The translations under genes and the position numbers were made by a program. The notes beneath the pieces were generated by a model. It worked only from the letters and a program-made list of their open reading frames with translations. It did no database searches and was not told where the DNA came from. From an uncultured Bacteroidota bacterium (GTDB lineage: Bacteria; Bacteroidota; Bacteroidia; Bacteroidales; UBA12077), in the NCBI GenBank assembly GCA_913055635.1, contig CAJXLK010000019.1:1-64000 (forward strand): a DNA stretch of 64,000 nt, written 5' to 3'. Of this stretch, positions 40,998 through 49,014 are shown in pieces. Every line of letters begins with the position of its first letter. Positions within the stretch are counted from its first letter, which is position 1.

Positions 40998-43088
40998 ATG
41001 CATTTCCTGCCGGGAAATCCTTTGGTGAGGCTGGTGGTGCCACTGATGGGCGGCATATTGCTGCAGCATCACTGCCGTTTGGAATGGAGTGTTATTTTCC
41101 TTTCAGCGGCTGGGTTTTTGGTCATTGTGATGGGCTTTTCGCTTTTGGCTTCCCGCTGGAAGTTTTTTTCAGGTTGGCTGCCGGGATTTTCCATTCTGAT
41201 CCTCCTGCTGGTTATTGGAGCAACCCTTACCAGGATTAACCAGGCACAGCGGCCGGTATTCAGCAGCGAGCAACAGTTTTTTTTAGGGGAAATAACGGAA
41301 CTTCCCGGGAAGAAGGCCCGCTCAGTCCATACGACCTTAAGGGTCAGGCGGCTTCGCACTGACACAGGGTGGATTCCGGCAAAGGCCAAACTCTCGGCCT
41401 ACTTTGCATCCACCCGAGAAGCCAGGGAGCTGTTACCGGGCGATCACATCATGGCAAGAGCTTACATCCGGCCGATTCAAAATTATGGCAATCCGGGGGA
41501 ATTTAACTATAAGACCTATATGGCCACCCACCGGATCTACCACCAGGTGTACCTGGGCAGGGATGCCTGGCAAAAGACCGCGCAGAGGGGTAAAAAATCT
41601 CTGAAAGCCCGTTCCAACCGTTTGCGTTATCATTTGGCAGAAATCCTGGCAGGCGGCATCGGGGGAAAACGGCCCAGGGCCATTGCCTCGGCACTTTTGT
41701 TGGGCCACAGAGACCTACTGACGCCACAAATGAAGGAACAATTCTCTGCCTCAGGAACGATGCATATTTTAGCCATCTCTGGACTGCATGTGGGCATCAT
41801 TTACCTGATTTTCAGCACCGGCCTTTCATTCATGGATCGCTACCGCCACGGGCGCCCTATAAAAACACTGATCGTGCTGAGTGTCCTGCTTGCTTATGCT
41901 TACCTGACCGGGCTTTCCCCTTCGGTCGCCAGAGCCACCCTGATGTTTGCCATCCTAGCCCTGGGGCGCCTGATGAAACGCCACACATCAGTCTACAACA
42001 ACCTGGCCTGCTCAGCCTTTATCCTACTGGTGATCAACCCCATGCTCCTGTTTTCCATCAGTTTTCAGCTTTCCTATGCCGCGGTGACCGCCATCATCTT
42101 TTATCAACCCCGTATATACCGGCTTTTCTCCCTGCCACCCCTTCCCGGTAAAATCTGGCAATGGCTGTCCCTCGCCCTGGCCGCGCAAATCGGGGCAGCT
42201 CCACTGGTCATCCACTATTTTCACACCTTCCCCAACTATTTCTGGTTATCCAACCTGGTGGCCCTTCCCCTGGCCTCACTCATCCTGATCCTGGGTATGG
42301 TTTATTTGATAACCACCCCAATTCTGCCCTTCCTCAGCGAATTCATTCAACCCCCACTCAACATAGTCCTGCTGGGGCTCAGCAAAATTCCCGGCATCAT
42401 CGCCCAACTCCCCCTTTCCGAAACCTCCGGGCTGTGGCTCTCCCCCCTTCAATTGCTGCTGCTTTATTCACTGATCCTCTCATTATCCGGCTTTATCCTT
42501 GTAAAAAAAATCCGCCTGCTGAAACTTGCCCTGATCCTGTCCATCAGCCTGGCCACCTTTAACATTTACACCAAATGGCATAAACCACAGCAACTGGTTA
42601 TTTACAATACCGGAAAAATTTCAGCCATCAATCATCTGAACGGCCGCCATAATATCCTTTATTTGAACGGAAACAAACAAACCCTGAAGAAAATTCACCG
42701 TTATATGGAAAATCACTGGCTAAGCCACCAGGCCGGTGAGCCCGTCATCAAACAGCTGCCTGGACCTCCTCCCAATGCGCCGACCCTGCCGGTAAACCAG
42801 GCACATTTCATCCGGGCCGGCCACATCAGGCTGGCCTACTTCCACGGAAAAACAAATTTTTCGCGACTCCGCCCGGCTGAAAAACTGAAGCTCGACTACA
42901 TTGTACTGGCCGGCAATGCCAATATTTCGGGAGAAACCCTGCGCCGTTGTTTCACTTTCAAAAAAATCATTCTCGACAGCTCATGCAGCTATTACTACAG
43001 ACAACGGTGGATCAAAGCCTTTGGTCAAAAAGACATCCCCGTGTATTCTATTCCGGAGCAAGGGGCCTTTTATAAAACATGGGGGTAA
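40998..43088 (+). CDS. comEC: ComEC/Rec2-family DNA uptake channel
   Basis: A 696-residue membrane protein. DUF4131-like helices and an OB-like domain fill the first 200 residues (YGNPGEFNYKTYMATHRIYH). The competence domain follows, with ALLLGHRDLLTPQMKEQFSASG, MHILAISGLHVGIIY and YAYLTGLSPSVARATLM. The C-terminal region has the position of the metallo-beta-lactamase domain but no HxHxDH metal motif that I can see, as in other Bacteroidota ComEC. It would form the inner-membrane pore for single-stranded DNA uptake. Confidence 0.9.
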   Translation: MHFLPGNPLVRLVVPLMGGILLQHHCRLEWSVIFLSAAGFLVIVMGFSLLASRWKFFSGWLPGFSILILLLVIGATLTRINQAQRPVFSSEQQFFLGEITELPGKKARSVHTTLRVRRLRTDTGWIPAKAKLSAYFASTREARELLPGDHIMARAYIRPIQNYGNPGEFNYKTYMATHRIYHQVYLGRDAWQKTAQRGKKSLKARSNRLRYHLAEILAGGIGGKRPRAIASALLLGHRDLLTPQMKEQFSASGTMHILAISGLHVGIIYLIFSTGLSFMDRYRHGRPIKTLIVLSVLLAYAYLTGLSPSVARATLMFAILALGRLMKRHTSVYNNLACSAFILLVINPMLLFSISFQLSYAAVTAIIFYQPRIYRLFSLPPLPGKIWQWLSLALAAQIGAAPLVIHYFHTFPNYFWLSNLVALPLASLILILGMVYLITTPILPFLSEFIQPPLNIVLLGLSKIPGIIAQLPLSETSGLWLSPLQLLLLYSLILSLSGFILVKKIRLLKLALILSISLATFNIYTKWHKPQQLVIYNTGKISAINHLNGRHNILYLNGNKQTLKKIHRYMENHWLSHQAGEPVIKQLPGPPPNAPTLPVNQAHFIRAGHIRLAYFHGKTNFSRLRPAEKLKLDYIVLAGNANISGETLRRCFTFKKIILDSSCSYYYRQRWIKAFGQKDIPVYSIPEQGAFYKTWG

Positions 43089-43176
43089 AAAATTGATGAA
43101 AAAATTGGTTTATTATAAAACAAGATTTTTCTTTGCGTCGTTACAGCTCGGCCTGATATGTTAAAATACGCCAACT

Positions 43177-44517
43177 ATGAAGATTATTATTGCCGGTGCC
43201 GGTGAGGTAGGAACGCATCTGGCCAAGATGCTCAGCAGCGAATTGCATGACATCATCATCATCGACAACAATGAAGAGAGCGTCAGAGGGATAGATGCCA
43301 ATCTGGACATTCTGACGATCACGGGTTCAGCCACTTCATTTGAAGTGTTGAAGGAGGCCAACATCAAACGTTCCGACCTGTTGATTGCCGTGACGCATTC
43401 GGAGGAGACCAACATCGCGTGTGCCATTCTGGCCAAGAAGCTGGGTTCGAGGCAGACCATTGCCCGGGTTGACAATCCCGAATACATCCGGCCGGTCAAC
43501 AAGAACCATTTCACCGATCTGGGCATTGACTACCTGATTTATCCTGAGCGGATTGCGGCCAAAGAGATCACCGGGATGGTTGGACAAACGGGAACATCTG
43601 AAATCGTTGACTTCACCGGGGGCAAACTTTCCCTGTACGTGATCAAGCTGGAAGAGCATGCTCCGGTCATCGGCAAGAGCCTGAATGAAGTGACCGACAA
43701 CATTGCTGAATTTGATTTTCGGGCGGTGGCCATCACCCGGAACGGCCAAACCATTATACCCCGGGGGCTGGACCGGTTCCAGGTGAACGACCTGGTATAT
43801 GTGGTCACCAACAAGGCCGGCATCAATAATGTTTTGAGATACTCAGGCAAAAAGAAAACAGAGGTCAAGAACATCATGATTCTCGGAGGAAGCCGCATTG
43901 GCAAGAGAGCGGCTCAATCCCTGGAAAACAGGATGAACGTCAAACTCATCGAGAAAGACAAGGCGGAGAGCACGCGCCTGGCCGATGAGTTAAACAACAC
44001 GCTGGTAATCAACGGAGACGGTCGTGATGTAGAGTTGCTCAAACAGGAAGGCCTGGCCAAGATGGATACCTTCATTGCGGTAACGGGCAGTTCAGAGATC
44101 AACTTGTTGTCGTGCCTACTGGCCAAAAAAATGGGGGTTAAAAAGACCATTGCCGAAATTGAAAACATTGATTACATCAACATCGGCGAGAGCATGGGCA
44201 TCGATACGATCATCAATAAGAAACTGGTCACGGCCAGCCGGATTTTCAAATTTACCCTGAGCGCCGAGGTTTCGACCATGAAATGCCTCACCGGCTCGGA
44301 TGCGGAAGTCCTTGAGTTCAAGGTTCGGGCCAAATCCAAAATCACGCGCAGCCGGCTCAAGGATCTGAACTTCCCGAAGGATGCCATTGTCGGGGGGATC
44401 ATCCGGGGCAACAACAGCTTTATTGCCAAGGGGGATACCCGGATCCAGGCCGATGACCGGGTGGTGGTTTTTGCCATGCCCGCGGCCGTAAAAAAAGTGG
44501 AAACCTTCTTCAGCTGA
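43177..44517 (+). CDS. trkA: Trk potassium uptake regulatory subunit TrkA
   Basis: A 446-residue peripheral protein with two RCK modules. The first Rossmann domain starts KIIIAGAGEVGTHLAKML; the second starts at about 230 with IMILGGSRIGKRAAQSL. Each is followed by a TrkA-C domain (for example LYVIKLEEHAPVIGKSL). It binds NAD(H) or ATP and gates the TrkH channel, whose gene begins five bases downstream. Full length, standard operon order. Confidence 0.95.
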   Translation: MKIIIAGAGEVGTHLAKMLSSELHDIIIIDNNEESVRGIDANLDILTITGSATSFEVLKEANIKRSDLLIAVTHSEETNIACAILAKKLGSRQTIARVDNPEYIRPVNKNHFTDLGIDYLIYPERIAAKEITGMVGQTGTSEIVDFTGGKLSLYVIKLEEHAPVIGKSLNEVTDNIAEFDFRAVAITRNGQTIIPRGLDRFQVNDLVYVVTNKAGINNVLRYSGKKKTEVKNIMILGGSRIGKRAAQSLENRMNVKLIEKDKAESTRLADELNNTLVINGDGRDVELLKQEGLAKMDTFIAVTGSSEINLLSCLLAKKMGVKKTIAEIENIDYINIGESMGIDTIINKKLVTASRIFKFTLSAEVSTMKCLTGSDAEVLEFKVRAKSKITRSRLKDLNFPKDAIVGGIIRGNNSFIAKGDTRIQADDRVVVFAMPAAVKKVETFFS

Positions 44518-44522
44518 GGGAT

Positions 44523-45968
44523 ATGATCAACCTCCGCGTGATTTTCAATATTTTGGGCCTGCTGCTACTGATCGAAGGCATCTCCATGCTTTTGCCCGTG
44601 GGGGTATCGCTCTATTACGGGGAAGGAGATGCCCTGGCCCTGGCGGCTCCAGCTGCCCTGGCCATTGCCCTGGGGGCTTTGGCCTGGCTGTTGACCCAGC
44701 GGGGCGATAAAACCATTACCAAACGCGAGGGCTACATCATTGTAAGTCTGGTCTGGGTCGTTTTTTCCCTTTTCGGGGCCCTGCCCTTTATCCTCAGCGG
44801 AGCCATCCCTTCGTTTACCAACGCCTTCTTTGAGACCATATCCGGTTTTACCACCACCGGGGCCTCGATCCTGGACAATGTGGAAACCCTCCCCCATGGC
44901 TTGCTCTTTTGGCGAAGCATGACCCAGTGGCTGGGAGGCATGGGCATTATTGTCCTTTCCCTGGCCATCCTGCCTATCTTTGGTATTGGCGGCATGCAGC
45001 TCTTTGTCGCCGAAGTACCCGGGCCCACCCCCGACAAGTTTCATCCACGGGTCAAGGAAACCGCCAAACGCCTTTGGGTGATCTACCTGATTTTTACCCT
45101 CAGCGAAATCCTGCTGCTGAGCCTGGGGGATATGAAAATTTTTGATGCCGTCTGCCATTCCTTCACCACCATGGCCACCGGCGGCTATTCAACCAAGCAG
45201 GCCAGCATCGCCTACTTCTCGCCTTATTCGCAGTATGTGATCACCCTGTTCATGTTCCTGGCCGGTACCAACTTCGCCCTGTCCTATTACGGGCTGCATT
45301 TTCAGTTCGACAAGGTCTTTAAGAATGAAGAATTCCGCTTTTACGGGGGATTCCTGTTGGGGTTCACCCTCCTGATCACCGCGATGCTCTGGTTTGGACA
45401 GTACACCGACTTTGAAAAATCGTTCCGCCACGGCCTCTTTCAGGTGATCTCGATTACCACCACCACCGGCTATGTCACCACCGATTACCTGCAATGGGCC
45501 CCATTTTTGGTGGTGATCATCTTCATGCTGATGTTCCTTGGCGGCTCGGGCGGTTCGACCGGCGGGAGCATCAAGATTGTACGGGTAGCCCTGTTGATCA
45601 AAAACAGCGCCCTTGAATTGAAACGCTTGCTCCATCCCAATGCCATCCTGCCGGTGAGGTTGAACAAGAAAAGCATCAATCCCCAGATCATCACCAATGT
45701 GCTGGCTTTCGTAGTGCTTTACATGATGCTGCTGGCCTCCAGCACCATCGTGATGGCCGCCATGGGCTACGACCTGAACTCTGCCATCGGCTCGGTAGCA
45801 GCAACCCTGGGCAACATCGGCCCCGGTATCGGTGCCGTCGGGCCGGCCGAAAATTATGCCCACATCCCGGGGTTCGGCAAATGGTTCCTCTCCTTTCTCA
45901 TGCTCGTTGGCCGTCTGGAATTGTTCACCGTGCTCATATTGTTCTCCCCGGCTTTCTGGAAAACATAA
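44523..45968 (+). CDS. trkH: Trk potassium uptake channel TrkH
   Basis: A 481-residue channel with four pore-loop repeats. Filter-like segments are TISGFTTTGAS, SFTTMATGGYST, ITTTTGYVTTDY and ATLGNIGPGIGAVGP. With TrkA it takes up potassium across the inner membrane. The gene follows trkA closely and ends in a strong bidirectional terminator. Confidence 0.95.
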   Translation: MINLRVIFNILGLLLLIEGISMLLPVGVSLYYGEGDALALAAPAALAIALGALAWLLTQRGDKTITKREGYIIVSLVWVVFSLFGALPFILSGAIPSFTNAFFETISGFTTTGASILDNVETLPHGLLFWRSMTQWLGGMGIIVLSLAILPIFGIGGMQLFVAEVPGPTPDKFHPRVKETAKRLWVIYLIFTLSEILLLSLGDMKIFDAVCHSFTTMATGGYSTKQASIAYFSPYSQYVITLFMFLAGTNFALSYYGLHFQFDKVFKNEEFRFYGGFLLGFTLLITAMLWFGQYTDFEKSFRHGLFQVISITTTTGYVTTDYLQWAPFLVVIIFMLMFLGGSGGSTGGSIKIVRVALLIKNSALELKRLLHPNAILPVRLNKKSINPQIITNVLAFVVLYMMLLASSTIVMAAMGYDLNSAIGSVAATLGNIGPGIGAVGPAENYAHIPGFGKWFLSFLMLVGRLELFTVLILFSPAFWKT

Positions 45969-45971
45969 CAC

Positions 45972-46006
45972 AAAAAAGCCGGCCCGTTAACCACTGGCCG
46001 GCTTTT
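45972..46006. terminator. Bidirectional terminator between trkH and the YciO-like gene
   Basis: Perfect arms AAAAGCCGGCC (45974-45984) and GGCCGGCTTTT (45996-46006) with A and T runs on either side, between two convergent genes. Confidence 0.85.
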
Positions 46007-46028
46007 GAGCATAAAGTGAACAGGGCCC

Positions 46029-46646
46029 TTATGAAATCAACTCGCCCATACCTTCGCGCACGATAACAGGTTCCTGATTGGTGCAGTCCACAACCGTCGA
46101 GGCATCTGTGTTGCCAACACCCCCGTCTACAATGACATCGACCTGCTGGTCATACTTTTCAAAAATCTGCTGGGGATCAACCATATAGTCCATAATCTCG
46201 TCGTCGCTGTTGTGCAGGGAGGTGGTCATAAGCGGATAACCCAGCTCTTCAACGATGGCCAGGGGAATGTTGTTGTCAGGGATGCGAATGCCTACCACTT
46301 TCTTCTTTCCCCCATAAATATGAGGTATTTTATTGCTCGCCGGTAACAGGAAAGTGAACGGGCCGGGCAGATTGTGCTTCAACAATTTGAAGGTAGATTT
46401 ATCAACAGGCTTGGTGAATTCCGAAACCTGGCTCAGGTTTTTACAGATCAGCGAAAAGCTGGTGCGTTTTTTCTTGTCCTGCCGGATTTGACTGATCCGT
46501 TCCTCTGCTTTGGTATTGTTGATGCTCCATCCCAAAGCATAGACCGTGTCGGTGGGATAAATAATGAGGCCATCGTCGCGGAGTACATCGGCTACCCGTC
46601 GAATCTGTCTCTGACTGGGCGTTTCTGGATGAATTTTTAATAACAT
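46029..46646 (-). CDS. YciO/YrdC/Sua5-family protein
   Basis: A 205-residue YrdC-fold protein. GLIIYPTDTVYALG and RTSFSLICKNLSQVSEF hold the nucleotide-binding pattern, and GGVGNTDASTVVDC is the C-terminal block. Enzymatic relatives (TsaC/Sua5) make threonylcarbamoyl-AMP for tRNA t6A. By length and by the start KIHPETPSQRQIRR it is closest to the YciO branch, whose activity is weak or unproven. It could still be the sole TsaC of this genome; that needs a look at the rest of the genome. Confidence 0.85.
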   Translation of the reverse strand: MLLKIHPETPSQRQIRRVADVLRDDGLIIYPTDTVYALGWSINNTKAEERISQIRQDKKKRTSFSLICKNLSQVSEFTKPVDKSTFKLLKHNLPGPFTFLLPASNKIPHIYGGKKKVVGIRIPDNNIPLAIVEELGYPLMTTSLHNSDDEIMDYMVDPQQIFEKYDQQVDVIVDGGVGNTDASTVVDCTNQEPVIVREGMGELIS

Positions 46647-46743
46647 AGGCGGTATGTTTTAAGTTGACTGGTTTTCCTTTTTCATCTGTGGTAAAAGCTT
46701 CCCCCGATTATATATAAGACAGGGAAGCCTGTAAAAATGTTTG

Positions 46744-46774
46744 AAAAAAAAAGCGGAAACCCGAAAGTTTCCGC
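46744..46774 (-). terminator. Terminator of the aldolase gene
   Basis: Perfect arms GCGGAAAC (46753-46760) and GTTTCCGC (46767-46774); read on the minus strand it is followed by nine T. It lies 24 bases after the stop codon. Confidence 0.85.
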
Positions 46775-46797
46775 CTTCATTGAATCTTTCATGGGCC

Positions 46798-47472
46798 TTA
46801 TTTGGAAGCGCCAACTTGCTGTTGGGCTTTGCGGTGGTCGGCGAGGAATTTTTCCAGGCCACTGTCGGTCAGTGGATGTTTGAGCAGCCCCAGTATGGGT
46901 TGTAGCGGACAGGTGGCCACATCGGCGCCTACTTCCATAACCTGGATGATATGCTGGGTATGACGGATCGAGGCGGCAAGCACCTGCGTATTAAACCCGT
47001 AATAATTGTACATGTCTACAATTTGCTGCACCAGCTTAACCCCGTCGGAAGAGATATCATCCAACCTGCCAATGAAGGGAGAGACATAAGTTGCCCCGGC
47101 CTTTGCGGCAAGCAGGGCCTGTCCGGGACTGAAAACCAGGGTGCAATTGGTGCGAATGCCTTTCTCGGTCAAATGCTTGATGGCCCTGATCCCCTCCTTG
47201 ATCATCGGGATTTTTACCACAATTTGCGGATGTAAAGCGGCCAAATGCTCGGCTTCTTCCATCATCCCCTCAAAATCCGTGGCAATGACCTCTGCACTCA
47301 CGTCCCCGTCAACAATATCGCAGATGGCTTTGTAATGCGCCTCCACATTCTCCTTGCCCGTTATGCCTTCTTTGGCCATCAACGACGGGTTGGTGGTAAC
47401 CCCATCCAGTACACCCAGGTCCTGTGCTTCCTTGATCTGATCCAGATTTGCGGTATCTATAAAAAACTTCAT
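46798..47472 (-). CDS. fsa: Fructose-6-phosphate aldolase / transaldolase-like protein
   Basis: A 224-residue short transaldolase. MKFFIDTANLDQI, VTTNPSLMAKEG and KIPMIKEGIRAI hold the Schiff-base Lys region; TNCTLVFSPGQALLAAKAGATYVSPFIGR is split over the centre. Members of this size are either F6P aldolases or small transaldolases of the pentose phosphate pathway, and sequence alone does not separate them. Monocistronic, with a good terminator. Confidence 0.9.
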   Translation of the reverse strand: MKFFIDTANLDQIKEAQDLGVLDGVTTNPSLMAKEGITGKENVEAHYKAICDIVDGDVSAEVIATDFEGMMEEAEHLAALHPQIVVKIPMIKEGIRAIKHLTEKGIRTNCTLVFSPGQALLAAKAGATYVSPFIGRLDDISSDGVKLVQQIVDMYNYYGFNTQVLAASIRHTQHIIQVMEVGADVATCPLQPILGLLKHPLTDSGLEKFLADHRKAQQQVGASK

Positions 47473-47851
47473 ACTAATGCTTTTTTCTTATTTATACTCA
47501 CTTGCCCGCAAAAATAATGTAAAAAATAACAACATAAAATATCCGCATGCATTTCAGCCCTCAAATCATATAGAGAGGATGAACCCTCCACAATCCTTTC
47601 ACCATTAAAATCACAAATGAAGAATCTCTGCTCAGCTTAAATGGCATCCGGCCAACATGCCACCTTCAATCTTCTTAAAAGGTCTATTTAGCCTGGTCAG
47701 GCTAAGTTCCTTTAACCAATCAACATTCCAGTGACATCCGCGGACAGGGACCTAATCAACAAGAAGATGCATAATTATGATTTATATTAGTTTTCAACAA
47801 AAGCAACACATTATGGTTTATTTTTGAACCACAAACCAAAAAACCGATGCC
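47473..47851. other. Gene-free divergent intergenic region with a palindrome
   Basis: These 379 bases contain a perfect palindrome TTAGCCTG-GT-CAGGCTAA (47688-47705), about 150 bases upstream of the thioredoxin-like gene, that could be an operator or a small hairpin. Otherwise the sequence is AT-rich and shows no gene. Confidence 0.4.
47819..47826 (+). promoter_or_regulatory. -7 promoter element TATTTTTG
   Basis: A perfect TAnnTTTG match 25 bases ahead of the start codon at 47852. No clear -33 box. Confidence 0.5.
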
Positions 47852-48430
47852 ATGACTTTTCATTCAATAGCCCGCCTGGGGCTGGCCCTTTTCATCGGGA
47901 TAGCCGTAGGCTCATGTTCCCAGCAAACAAATAAAAAGCAGGATTCCAGCGAAAAAAACGGGAAAAAAGACCAGGCTGCCGAAATCAAAGCTTCCACCCG
48001 GATAAAAAAAGGAGAGAAAGTGCCGGAGTTCAGTTTCACCACCCTTTCGGGACAACAATACTCCATTGATGATCTGAAAGGCAAGGTGGTACTGATCAAC
48101 CTTTTTGCCACATGGTGCCCCACCTGTCAAAAGGAAATGCCGGCCCTTGAGAATAAGATCTGGAAGCAATACCGGGAGAGGGAAGATTTTTTCATGATCA
48201 GCATCGGCCGCGAGCAAAACCGGCAAAAGCTGAAGGATTTCAAGGACAAAAAAGGCTATACTTTTCATTTTGCCGCTGACACAGCCCGGCAGATTTACGG
48301 CAAGTTTGCCGGCAAGTACATTCCCCGCAACATCATTGTAGACCGCCAGGGCACCATCGTCTACCAGGCCACCGGCTTCGATGAGGCCAAGTTACAGGAA
48401 ATGCTCCAGCAACTCGGGCAAACCCTTTAA
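47852..48430 (+). CDS. TlpA-like thioredoxin-fold lipoprotein
   Basis: A 192-residue lipoprotein with a VGSCSQ lipobox, a Lys/Gln-rich linker, then an AhpC/TSA-type thioredoxin domain (VPEFSFTTLSGQQYSIDDLKG). The active site is FATWCPTCQKEMP. It would reduce disulfides or act in cytochrome c or envelope redox chemistry, anchored in the membrane. The gene has its own promoter and is followed by a cluster of GC palindromes. Confidence 0.9.
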   Translation: MTFHSIARLGLALFIGIAVGSCSQQTNKKQDSSEKNGKKDQAAEIKASTRIKKGEKVPEFSFTTLSGQQYSIDDLKGKVVLINLFATWCPTCQKEMPALENKIWKQYREREDFFMISIGREQNRQKLKDFKDKKGYTFHFAADTARQIYGKFAGKYIPRNIIVDRQGTIVYQATGFDEAKLQEMLQQLGQTL

Positions 48431-48435
48431 TAAGA

Positions 48436-48617
48436 GACCCCGCTTTAAGAGACCCCGCTTAGCGGGGGGGGTTATTTTGACCCCGCTTAGCGGGGGTAAG
48501 GACCCCGCTGTAAGGACCCCGCTAAGCGGGGTTGGATTTTGAGGACCCCGCTAAGCGGGGTGAGCTTAGGCGATATGACCCCGCTAAGCGGGGTCCTTAA
48601 AGCGGGGTCTTCCTAGC
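48436..48617. repeat. Cluster of CCCCGCT(T/A)AGCGGGG palindromes
   Basis: Five full copies at 48453-48467, 48481-48495, 48517-48531, 48546-48560 and 48579-48593. Half copies lie near 48438, 48502, 48601 and 48613. The first two have the TT form and the last three the AA form. Spacing is irregular (28, 36, 29 and 33 bases), unlike the regular array at 60.1 kb. Confidence 0.9.
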
Positions 48618-48633
48618 GGGGTTGGTCCATAAA

Positions 48634-48679
48634 AATGATCAAAATCATTGGGCAGATTGCAAAGGATTTGCTATTTTTG
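48634..48679 (+). promoter_or_regulatory. Promoter with an FNR/CRP-like site before the hydrogenase-linked cluster
   Basis: A palindrome AATGAT-CAAA-ATCATT (48634-48649) fits the FNR form TTGAT-N4-ATCAA apart from the outer base. It abuts a TTG (48648-48650) that is 21 bases upstream of a perfect -7 element TATTTTTG (48672-48679). With a start near 48683 the palindrome centre falls at about -41.5, the class II activator position. Confidence 0.6.
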
Positions 48680-48765
48680 TTAATGAATTAACAGCTACGA
48701 CTGAGAAACGGACCGGGTCGGTTTCAAGGTCAAAGTCATCCAATCTAATCCGGAGGAATGATCTG

Positions 48766-49014
48766 ATGGAAAAGAGAATCGGCACCACCGTCATACGGGT
48801 TTTAGACCGCCAGAGTGCGGGCAAGCTCAATGCCATCCTTTCGCGACACGCCAACATCATCATCGCACGTCAGGGACTGCCGCGTGAAGACGGGACCAGT
48901 GTCATTTCGCTGGTTCTGGAGGGCACCACTGATGAGATTGGATCTTTGACCGGTCAAATCGGCCGCATCCAAGGGATCCAAACCAAATCAGTGTTGCTTA
49001 AAAACGAGGCATGA
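48766..49014 (+). CDS. TM1266-type iron-only hydrogenase system regulator (putative)
   Basis: An 82-residue ACT-like protein. It matches the small family found with [FeFe]-hydrogenase maturation genes: KRIGTTVIRVLDRQSAGKLNAIL split by the conserved Asp-Arg, then ISLVLEGTTDEIGSLTGQIGRIQGI. I use the ATG at 48766, which has a GGAGGA ribosome-binding site eight bases upstream; a longer frame from 48622 would overlap the promoter. The stop overlaps the TonB receptor start by four bases. The DNA-binding role of the family is not proven. Confidence 0.82.
   Translation: MEKRIGTTVIRVLDRQSAGKLNAILSRHANIIIARQGLPREDGTSVISLVLEGTTDEIGSLTGQIGRIQGIQTKSVLLKNEA

Noticed and set aside
48622-48765. N-terminal extension of the TM1266-type protein
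   Set aside because: It overlaps the FNR-like promoter, while the ATG at 48766 has a GGAGGA site and gives the family N-terminus.
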